From assembly GCA_903895515.1 (NCBI GenBank), contig CAITUB010000091.1:1-9033 (forward strand): 9,033 bases of DNA, in the 5' to 3' direction. This document shows, piece after piece, positions 1-5,835 of the stretch. The DNA comes from an uncultured Acidimicrobium sp. (lineage in GTDB: Bacteria; Actinomycetota; Acidimicrobiia; Acidimicrobiales; Ilumatobacteraceae). The notes under the pieces are model-generated. The model did not search any database. It was not told the origin of the DNA and worked only from the letters and a program-made list of their open reading frames with translations. Within the stretch, counting starts at the first letter, position 1, and every line of letters begins with the position of its first letter. The position numbers and the translations under genes were made by a program.

Positions 1-11
1 CAACTGCATAA

Positions 12-1511
12 CTAGTTCGTAATCGGAACTCGCAAGTCGACCACGGTCCCCTGACCGTCTGTCATTCCCGCAATACCCGCCGAGTCACCATCGGCTTTCG
101 TTCCCGCCCGCATGGCAATGGTGCCTGCAAGTTCGGTGGTCACCAATGTGCGAACGATCGATAGTCCAAGACCTGTTGCACTCGAGAAATCAAATGCCGA
201 GCTCAGACCAATGCCGTTGTTCAACACTCGCACGTACAACGCATCGTCATCATGGCTCAGCGTCACCACAACAGAACCGCCAGCGCTTCCTTCAGGGAAA
301 CCGTGGTCTACTGCGTTCTGCAGAAGTTCAAGAATGACTACTGAAAGCGGAGTAGCAACGGTTGCTGGCATGCGACCGCCATCGCCCTTCACTGCGAATT
401 GAACGGGACGATCTGCAGACTGCAAACCCTCCTCAACAAGGCGAAGCAGTGGCCGAACAATTTCAATGAAGGCAATGTCTTCACCCGGTTCGCGCGACAG
501 AGTTTCATGAACCAGTGCAATGGTGCGAATACGGCGCACCGATTCGGCAACGGCTTCCTTTGCTTCAACCGATTCCAAGCGACGCGCTTGAAGTCGCAAC
601 AACGACGAAATGGTTTGCAGATTGTTCTTTACGCGGTGGTGAATTTCGCGAATGGTTGCGTCTTTGGTGAGCAGCAATCGATCACGACGACGAAGTTCGG
701 AAACGTCACGAAGCAGCAGTACTCCGCCAACCACTTCTGCGCTATCGCCGTGCGCAACGAGCAACGGAATACTGCGCGTGAGCAACGTGACTTCAGCGGT
801 TTGTTCAATTTCCTCAATCACCGGTTCTTTGCGCTCATACGCATTTCGCGCGGCGCTTTCAGCAACACCCAGTTCGGCGAGTGTTTGACCAATTGCATTC
901 GTGCTGATACCCACGCGGTGCAAAGCCGACACTGCGTTTGGCGATGCGTATCGAACACGCGTCTGAGCATCGAGAACAATTGCACCGTCGCCTACGCGCG
1001 GGGCAACGCTTGCATCGGCAACACGACCTTCAAATGGAAACAAACCTTGAGCAACCATTTCCGAAAACTTCCCGAAAATTTCGGCGTATGTAGATTCCAG
1101 TTGGCCTGCACGCCGCGCAGTGTCGGTTACCCATTCGCGTGACAACACAGCAATGGTTTTGCCGTCGTAACGCACAGGAATGGTGAGCATGTTTGCGGGG
1201 CCACCAATTGCTTGCACAAAAATTTCACCTTGCGAAATTTCTCCGCTTTCGTAACAGCGCTTCAGCAGAACTTTTTCAGAATCACTTGCCCATGTATTCA
1301 CGTAGTCCTGGTGATACAGCGTTTGCCCTGTTGCCGCGCGAACTTGAGCGGCAATCAACCACGCGTCATCACTCATTGGCAGATACAGCAACATGTCTGC
1401 GAAACAGAAGTCCGCAAGCATTCCCCACTCAGAGACCAACGCCCCCAAATGGTTCACCGCATCGGTTTCCAGTTCGGTGTGTTCGTGGGCGAGTTCTGCA
1501 AGCGTTGGCAT
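12..1511 (-). CDS. PdtaS-type sensor histidine kinase (HisKA_2 family)
   Basis: A 499-residue soluble sensor kinase with no membrane segment, so it should act in the cytoplasm. Residues about 5-150 look like the GAF-like N-terminal domain of actinobacterial PdtaS kinases, and about 165-272 look like a PAS domain ending in LLLRDVSELRRRD. The HisKA_2 phosphoacceptor motif EIHHRVKNNLQ spans 289-299, with the phosphorylated histidine at 291 or 292. The ATPase domain follows: N box ELLQNAVDHG (395-404) and G2 box TGLGLS (446-451). The G1 box reads NNGIGL (431-436), with Asn where Asp is usual. Kinases of this family normally phosphorylate a PdtaR-type ANTAR RNA-binding antiterminator; none is in the window. 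It is the last gene of the minus-strand operon, 19 bases after ArsA 2. The Shine-Dalgarno sequence before the ATG is weak, suggesting translational coupling. The family call is firm; the signal sensed is unknown. Confidence 0.9.
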   Translation of the reverse strand: MPTLAELAHEHTELETDAVNHLGALVSEWGMLADFCFADMLLYLPMSDDAWLIAAQVRAATGQTLYHQDYVNTWASDSEKVLLKRCYESGEISQGEIFVQAIGGPANMLTIPVRYDGKTIAVLSREWVTDTARRAGQLESTYAEIFGKFSEMVAQGLFPFEGRVADASVAPRVGDGAIVLDAQTRVRYASPNAVSALHRVGISTNAIGQTLAELGVAESAARNAYERKEPVIEEIEQTAEVTLLTRSIPLLVAHGDSAEVVGGVLLLRDVSELRRRDRLLLTKDATIREIHHRVKNNLQTISSLLRLQARRLESVEAKEAVAESVRRIRTIALVHETLSREPGEDIAFIEIVRPLLRLVEEGLQSADRPVQFAVKGDGGRMPATVATPLSVVILELLQNAVDHGFPEGSAGGSVVVTLSHDDDALYVRVLNNGIGLSSAFDFSSATGLGLSIVRTLVTTELAGTIAMRAGTKADGDSAGIAGMTDGQGTVVDLRVPITN

Positions 1512-1530
1512 AGCGTGAAACTATTCTGCC

Positions 1531-2706
1531 CTATGCAGGGTGGACAGATTCGCCCAGAGCAACGAGTGCCGTAGCGCGAGCAATTTCAGCACCGCTTATT
1601 GCGCAAATGCATAGTTCTGCTTGTGAGCCCGCGCTGCGTTCGCGCAGGGTATCGAGCGTGGTTAGCTCTGCATCCCCTTTGCGCACCGCCTCGGCCGACT
1701 TGCGGGCAATGGTGCTGACTACCCGGGAAATCTGGCCAGCCGTTGGCTCAACCACCTCGGTGGCCTTCACCACTGCCTGCACAAATGAAGGATCCTGAAT
1801 GGATGCCTCCAATTTGTTCAACGCGGCTTGTGCCTGCGAAACAAATTCTTGTGGCGTCACACGATTGGCAATCACGGTGTTGAGTGAGAAGCCGCGCTCA
1901 CGCAAAGCGTCGATCAGGAATTCGGCTTCATGGAGTGGCGCAGACTCAAGTGTGGTCACCACCATGAACGAGGTGTCCTGTTGCTTGAGTACTGCTTCAA
2001 CTTCATTGGCACGCTTCACGAAGCCATCTTCCATGGTGCGGAACAAGGTGAAGAACTCGGTGATATCGCTGAGGAACCGTGCACCAAGAATGCGATCTGC
2101 AACCAAGAAGAACGGCTTTGCTGCAAGCGAGAACAACCGAGATTGTGCCTGCGAAGTAAGCAACTTCAGCAGTCGCGACGCAAAGAACTCTTTCATACGT
2201 CGTGGTGCATCCAACACATCAAGCGCATTGCGCGAAGGCGGTGTGTCCACAATGACCAAGTCGTAGTCATTTGACTGCTGCGCCTCAAACAGGCGTTCCA
2301 TCGCGATGTAGTCGTGACTATTCACAAATCGTTCTGTGAGGTTTCGATACAGCTTGTTTGACAACACTTTGTCGCGCACATCGGCAGTTGGCGCACAACG
2401 TGTAATCAGTTCATCCCAGCTTGCTTTCGTGTCAATCATGGCGGCAAACATGCGTCCGGCAGGCGGCACTCCGTTTCTGGCGAGAGCCGAAGACTCAATT
2501 TCCACAACAGCGTTACCAAACGATTCCAGCCCAAGCGCGTCTGCAAGCCTGCGCGCCGGGTCAACAGTCAGCACAAGCACACGGCGGTTGTATTGCGACG
2601 CGGCATATGCACCAAGAGCTGCCGACATGGTGGTTTTGCCAACTCCGCCACTTCCGGTCACCACTACCAGGCGACCATTTTCTAACACATTGCGCAGCGA
2701 GCTCAT
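1531..2706 (-). CDS. ArsA/Get3-like ATPase, second of a pair
   Basis: A 391-residue soluble P-loop ATPase of the ArsA/Get3 family, matching the longer member of the adjacent actinobacterial pair typified by Rv3679/Rv3680 in Mycobacterium tuberculosis. Walker A is GSGGVGKTT (18-26): the second position, which carries the signature lysine in deviant Walker motifs, is Ser19. Switch I reads TVDPARRLADAL (47-58), where Asp56 aligns with the catalytic Asp of Get3. Switch II is DTPPSRNALD (154-163). There is no CxxC zinc motif; the C-terminal tail has only a C-x-C (LCICAIS). The ATG at 2704-2706 overlaps the TGA of ArsA 1 (ATGA), so the two are translationally coupled and probably made in equal amounts. 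The family's role is ATP-dependent handling of client proteins (tail-anchored proteins for Get3) or oxyanion export (ArsA). The client is not known here, and no arsenite pump gene is present. Confidence 0.92.
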   Translation of the reverse strand: MSSLRNVLENGRLVVVTGSGGVGKTTMSAALGAYAASQYNRRVLVLTVDPARRLADALGLESFGNAVVEIESSALARNGVPPAGRMFAAMIDTKASWDELITRCAPTADVRDKVLSNKLYRNLTERFVNSHDYIAMERLFEAQQSNDYDLVIVDTPPSRNALDVLDAPRRMKEFFASRLLKLLTSQAQSRLFSLAAKPFFLVADRILGARFLSDITEFFTLFRTMEDGFVKRANEVEAVLKQQDTSFMVVTTLESAPLHEAEFLIDALRERGFSLNTVIANRVTPQEFVSQAQAALNKLEASIQDPSFVQAVVKATEVVEPTAGQISRVVSTIARKSAEAVRKGDAELTTLDTLRERSAGSQAELCICAISGAEIARATALVALGESVHPA

Positions 2707-3644
2707 TGCAGTTCGTCTTTCAACACCTGCGTCATGCGCGTCACCACATCGTGATCGTGGGCATCAATGTCCATCACCGACATAAACATGACCCCACATT
2801 CACGCGAACGCGCAACCAATTGCTCCAAGTTTCCCACTTCGTTTTTTCGACGCTCCGTTGCCACATTGAGCAATTGCATCGGAGCACGCAGAGCATCACC
2901 AATGTCGCTTGGCATTGCATTCGACTGCACGGCTTGCCACAGCGCATCGAACACTGCAATGTCGCCGCCCTGCACCACGTCGTCGTGCACTCGGTTAGCC
3001 ACAACCGCTGATACTCCAACATTGGTGGTGTTCTGCAGAGTGTCCAACAGCTGCATGGTTTCGAGCACGGGCATTTCTTCTGGTGTCGCCACAATGACTA
3101 CGCCAGTAGTTGCCCTGTCATGCAGAATTTCCTGCATCCACTTGGTTTGTTCACGAATGACACCAACTTGTACCAACCCCGACAAAATTGCTGGCGCATC
3201 AACTTGAGCAACAATGTGCCCTGTTGCTTCGGCATCAACAATGACGATGTCGTAGTTGTGCTCACGCACCTCCCAGCACAGCTTGCCAACCGCAAGAATC
3301 TCTTTCACTCCCGGTGCCGCGTTGGCAACAAAATCCAGAATCTTGGCTAGTGGACCAAACGTGCTGACCAGTGGGTTCTTTACAAACAGGCGAATATATT
3401 CGCGCAATGAATCTTCGGTGTTCATCGACATGGCGAATAGATTCGGCGCAACTTCGCGAGCCGCAAACTGCAACTCAGTTGTGGCCAACGAACGCGCAAG
3501 CGCACCCTTGTCATCCATTTCAACAATCAAGGTCTTCTTGCCAGTAGATGCAGCAAAGCTGGCTAGAGCACTTGCAAATGTTGTCTTTCCTACGCCACCC
3601 TTGCCCGTAACAAAGAGCAGGCGGTGATCAAGCAGTTGTGGCAG
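2703..3644 (-). CDS. ArsA/Get3-like ATPase, first of a pair, probable CTG start
   Basis: A soluble ATPase of 313 residues if it starts at the CTG at 3642-3644, which fits the shorter member of the actinobacterial ArsA pair. Walker A GKGGVGKTT (14-22) keeps the signature lysine Lys15. The switch I region reads VEMDDKGALARSL (41-53), with Arg51 where Get3 has its catalytic Asp. PGVKEI follows near 111-116, and switch II is DAEATGH (137-143). The frame is open upstream to a stop at 3744-3746 but contains no ATG, GTG or TTG until a TTG at 3528-3530. A start at that TTG would remove the whole P-loop. CTG at 3644 has GGGAG six bases upstream; CTG at 3650 overlaps the DUF3107 stop (CTGA) and is the alternative. 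The gene overlaps ArsA 2 by four bases. Function: probably the partner subunit of ArsA 2. Family confidence is high; the exact start is moderate. Confidence 0.88.
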   Translation of the reverse strand: MPQLLDHRLLFVTGKGGVGKTTFASALASFAASTGKKTLIVEMDDKGALARSLATTELQFAAREVAPNLFAMSMNTEDSLREYIRLFVKNPLVSTFGPLAKILDFVANAAPGVKEILAVGKLCWEVREHNYDIVIVDAEATGHIVAQVDAPAILSGLVQVGVIREQTKWMQEILHDRATTGVVIVATPEEMPVLETMQLLDTLQNTTNVGVSAVVANRVHDDVVQGGDIAVFDALWQAVQSNAMPSDIGDALRAPMQLLNVATERRKNEVGNLEQLVARSRECGVMFMSVMDIDAHDHDVVTRMTQVLKDELQ

Positions 3645-3655
3645 CTTCAGCTCCC
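3642..3655 (-). promoter_or_regulatory. Ribosome binding site and CTG start of ArsA 1
   Basis: On the minus strand this reads GGGAGCTGAAGCTG. GGGAG is a good Shine-Dalgarno core, six bases ahead of the CTG at 3644-3642. The preceding gene's TGA lies inside the site at 3649-3647. This arrangement explains how the P-loop could be translated without an ATG, GTG or TTG. The CTG at 3650-3648 forms a CTGA overlap like the ATGA and GTGA overlaps elsewhere in the window, but GGGAG directly abuts it, so it is the second choice. Confidence 0.55.
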
Positions 3656-3880
3656 AAAGCCGAGCTTGCGTGCGCCTTCCGGTGCACCAAACTCCACATA
3701 CGCAAGTTTTGCCGAAGCAACAAGTACTTCGCGACCGCGATTGTCAACCAACGAAAGCACTTCCGTCTTGCCGGTGAGTGCCGCTTCAGCAGCAGCCTTT
3801 GCCTTGGCTTGCGCCTTTTCGTCGTCAATCTCCACCATGAGTTCACGTACTGATTGCTGAATTCCGATGCGAATTTCCAT
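3647..3880 (-). CDS. DUF3107 family small protein
   Basis: A 77-residue protein matching the actinobacterial DUF3107 family. It begins MEIRIGIQQSVRELMVEID, has a charged Ala/Lys-rich helix (about 21-37), and then the family's hallmark segment LSLVDNRGREVLVASAKLAYVEFG (42-65). The family is short, cytosolic and of unknown function. The predicted pattern of a strand, a helix and two or three strands suggests a small alpha/beta fold; this is inference. The start is an ATG with CGGAACA just upstream. It lies 35 bases after mrp and its TGA abuts or overlaps the CTG start of ArsA 1, so its translation is probably coupled to that ATPase. The position between an Fe-S carrier ATPase and a Get3-like pair is the main clue to its role, but no function can be assigned. 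Confidence 0.88.
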   Translation of the reverse strand: MEIRIGIQQSVRELMVEIDDEKAQAKAKAAAEAALTGKTEVLSLVDNRGREVLVASAKLAYVEFGAPEGARKLGFGS

Positions 3881-3915
3881 TGTTGTTCCGTTCGTTGAAG
3901 TGAAGTACTTGCAGG

Positions 3916-5061
3916 CTAATTCACTTTCAGCGCTGCGCTGAAAATTTTCTTAGGCTTCATTTCTTCTGCAATGCGTTTTGCCAGGCCGGCAAAGATTTGA
4001 CCAATTTCGCTGTCTGGAGCAACAGCAGTAATTGGTCGACCATCGTCGCCGCCTTCGCGCAACGCAGACATGAGTGGAATTTGTGCGAGCAACGGAACAT
4101 TCAGTTCGTCGGCCAGCGATTGTCCGCCGCCACTGCCAAACAGTTCGTAGCGCACACCGTCGTCGCCCGTAAACCACGACATGTTCTCGATGATGCCGCG
4201 AACTGGCAAGTTCACTTTTGTGGCCATTGCTGCAGACAACTTCGCAACTTTTTGCGCGGCTTCTTGTGGCGTTGTTACCACGATCACTTCGGCACGCGGC
4301 AAGTACTGGCTGAGGCTCAATGCAATGTCACCAGTACCCGGCGGCATGTCGATGAGCAAGAAATCTGGTTCGTCCCAAAACACGTCGGTAAGGAATTGCT
4401 CCAACGCTTTGTGCAACATTGGTCCACGCCACACCACTGCTTGTCCTTCGGGAACGAAGTATCCGATACTGATGCAACGAACGCCCCACTTCTCGGGAGG
4501 CAACAACATGTTGTCGATCACCACTGGATCGCGATCGGTACCAAGCATGCGTGGAATTGAATAGCCGTAAATATCGGCGTCAACAATGCCAACTTTGTAT
4601 CCCTGCGCTGCAAGAGCAACTGCGAGGTTGGTGGTGACACTGGATTTTCCTACGCCACCTTTGCCTGACGAAACCAAAATTGGCCGAGTCTTCGAACCAG
4701 GTTGTGCGAATGAAATTTCGCGACCAGATGCATGGCCTTGTGCTGGCTGTGAACCTGCAGTTGCACCAGGGTTGCCGTGCAACATTTCGCGAACCTTCGC
4801 GCGCTCTTCATCGTTCATCACTCCGAAGTTCAACGCAACATCTTTGACACCATCAAGTGCACGCAACGCGGTACCAACACGATTTTGAATTTCATTGCGT
4901 AACGGGCAACCGGCAATGGTCAGCACCACGGTCAGGCTGACTACGCCGCCCTTCATCTCTACGTCACGCACCATTCCGAGGTCGACAATGGAACGGTGTA
5001 GTTCTGGGTCCTCTACGGGGCGGAGGGCTTCAATGATCTGATCTGTTGTGGGGGTTGACAT
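3916..5061 (-). CDS. mrp: Mrp/ApbC-type Fe-S carrier P-loop ATPase
   Basis: A 381-residue cytosolic protein. Residues about 5-82 form a MIP18/DUF59 domain (VEDPELHRSIVDLGMV at 16-31, with the domain's typical cysteine in GCPL, Cys52). A Gly/Ala/Gln-rich linker follows, then an Mrp ATPase domain: deviant Walker A GKGGVGKSS (133-141, signature Lys134), DADIYGYSIP (161-170), LIDMPPGTGD (236-245) and ENMSWF (292-297). Mrp/ApbC/Nbp35 proteins carry Fe-S clusters to target apoproteins. The C-terminal CxxC that binds the bridging cluster in proteobacterial ApbC, expected just after ENMSWF, is absent; only Cys52 and Cys196 remain. As far as I recall, Mycobacterium Mrp also lacks it, so this may be normal for the phylum. 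The ATG is preceded by GGAG at a four-base gap. It is the first gene of the minus-strand operon and is divergent from a SufR-like regulator. Confidence 0.93.
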   Translation of the reverse strand: MSTPTTDQIIEALRPVEDPELHRSIVDLGMVRDVEMKGGVVSLTVVLTIAGCPLRNEIQNRVGTALRALDGVKDVALNFGVMNDEERAKVREMLHGNPGATAGSQPAQGHASGREISFAQPGSKTRPILVSSGKGGVGKSSVTTNLAVALAAQGYKVGIVDADIYGYSIPRMLGTDRDPVVIDNMLLPPEKWGVRCISIGYFVPEGQAVVWRGPMLHKALEQFLTDVFWDEPDFLLIDMPPGTGDIALSLSQYLPRAEVIVVTTPQEAAQKVAKLSAAMATKVNLPVRGIIENMSWFTGDDGVRYELFGSGGGQSLADELNVPLLAQIPLMSALREGGDDGRPITAVAPDSEIGQIFAGLAKRIAEEMKPKKIFSAALKVN

Positions 5062-5080
5062 GGGGCTCCAATAATTTCCA

Positions 5081-5092
5081 CTATGGCCATAG
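5081..5092. promoter_or_regulatory. 12-bp perfect palindrome, candidate operator
   Basis: CTATGGCCATAG is a perfect inverted repeat lying between mrp and the SufR-like gene. It sits just upstream of the plus-strand -10 box and over the predicted start point of the mrp transcript, so one bound dimer could block both promoters. The neighbouring winged-helix regulator is the natural candidate binder (inference). A 12-base palindrome can occur by chance; its position is what makes it notable. Confidence 0.45.
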
Positions 5093-5093
5093 G

Positions 5094-5100
5094 TACAATA
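5094..5100. promoter_or_regulatory. Symmetric -10 element, candidate bidirectional promoter
   Basis: TACAATA holds TACAAT on the plus strand (5094-5099) and TATTGT on the minus strand (5100-5095). It is nested in the inverted repeat GGTA-CAA-TACC (5092-5102). On the plus strand the predicted transcript would start at the GTG of the regulator (5106), six bases beyond the box, giving a leaderless mRNA. On the minus strand the start would be near 5088, giving mrp a leader of about 27 bases that includes its GGAG. No good -35 is seen for the plus strand; TTGGCA (minus strand, 5125-5120) lies 19 bases upstream of the minus -10. TTGACA at 5055-5060 is too far from TACAAT to pair with it. Confidence 0.5.
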
Positions 5101-5105
5101 CCTGT

Positions 5106-5828
5106 GTGTCGAGCAAGTCTGCCAACCTCACCTCGGGATCCTTCACCGCGCAGGTATCTGCAATTACCTCGGCATTTGGAGACCCAACGCGACGTGCGGT
5201 GTATCTGTTCGCTCGTGAAAGCGAGTCAGGTGTCACTGCCGCTCAGGTAGCAGAGAAGTTTGAAGTCCATCCAAACGTTGCACGACATCACCTCGACAAA
5301 TTGTCTGCAGGCGGATACTTAGAAGTTGCCGTTGACCGCCACGAACGCGGAGGCGCAGGTAGGCCTTCAAAGTTGTACCGCGCAGCAGCCGACACCAATC
5401 TTTCATTCCCCGTTCGTAGCGACGACTTAGTGCTGTCGCTGCTGGGAAAAACTCTGGCATTGCTTCCCCCGGACAAAGCAGAAGCAATGGCCGAAGAAGT
5501 TGGTCAGCAATACGGTCTGGCAATGGCAGCCGGCATGCAAGGCGACGACATTGCTGCTGGTCACAAATCGTTACGTGCCGCAATGCAAGCAGTTGCCGAC
5601 GCACTCACCGCTCATGGTTTTGCAGCACACACCGACCAACGCAACAATCAACTTCGCATTGTGAACAACCACTGCCCGTTCGGCGATGTTGCAATTGAGC
5701 ACCCAGTTATTTGTGCAGTGGATCGTGGAATGGTGAAAGGAATGCTCACCGCAATTTACGGTGATACTTCTCCTTTAACTTCAGCGTCGTTGCCACAAGG
5801 CGACACGTTTTGCGCCACCACTATTTAG
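5106..5828 (+). CDS. SufR-like Fe-S-sensing winged-helix repressor
   Basis: A 240-residue regulator starting at GTG 5106. The N-terminal winged helix-turn-helix runs about 24-75 (FGDPTRRAVYLF, then VTAAQVAEKFEVHPNVARHHLDKL as recognition region), followed by a wing with GGAGRPSKLYR (82-92). The C-terminal domain has Cys180 in HCPFGD, Cys193 after IEHPVI, and Cys236 in a tail reading GDTFCATTI. The C-x12-C pair next to a His-Pro, plus a late Cys in a GDxxC tail, is the pattern of SufR-type repressors, which bind an Fe-S cluster through these cysteines. The third cysteine seems further from the second than in the suf-operon repressors I remember. It is divergent from mrp across a shared promoter region, so self-regulation and mrp control are likely. 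The upstream in-frame extension (5046-5105) runs through the promoter and is not believed. Cluster binding is inferred. Confidence 0.82.
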   Translation: MSSKSANLTSGSFTAQVSAITSAFGDPTRRAVYLFARESESGVTAAQVAEKFEVHPNVARHHLDKLSAGGYLEVAVDRHERGGAGRPSKLYRAAADTNLSFPVRSDDLVLSLLGKTLALLPPDKAEAMAEEVGQQYGLAMAAGMQGDDIAAGHKSLRAAMQAVADALTAHGFAAHTDQRNNQLRIVNNHCPFGDVAIEHPVICAVDRGMVKGMLTAIYGDTSPLTSASLPQGDTFCATTI

Positions 5829-5835
5829 TAGTGGT
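5817..5835. terminator. Hairpin between convergent genes, candidate bidirectional terminator
   Basis: ACCACTA (5817-5823), loop TTTAG (5824-5828), TAGTGGT (5829-5835): a perfect seven-base-pair stem. The loop contains the regulator's TAG stop, and the structure ends directly before the stop of the convergent molybdoenzyme gene (5836). There is no T-run on either side, so this is not a canonical intrinsic terminator, though actinobacterial terminators often lack one. Confidence 0.45.

Noticed and set aside
399..1142. 247-residue open frame on the plus strand
   Set aside because: It lies wholly antisense to the well-supported histidine kinase and its translation shows no family pattern; it is a shadow frame.
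1570..1620. Possible zinc-binding cysteine motif at the end of ArsA 2
   Set aside because: The cysteines are spaced C-x-C rather than the CxxC of eukaryotic Get3, and the position does not match.
2703..3530. ArsA 1 starting at TTG 3530
   Set aside because: It would remove the Walker A motif, which is encoded in the same uninterrupted frame just upstream with correct family sequence.
5055..5060. Perfect TTGACA -35 hexamer on the plus strand
   Set aside because: It is 33 bases from TACAAT, and the sequence at normal spacing (around 5078-5084) is a poor -10; probably chance within mrp coding sequence.
5046..5105. N-terminal extension of the SufR-like regulator
   Set aside because: It overlaps mrp's start, the -10 box and the palindrome, and its translation is not family-like; GTG 5106 fits the promoter position.
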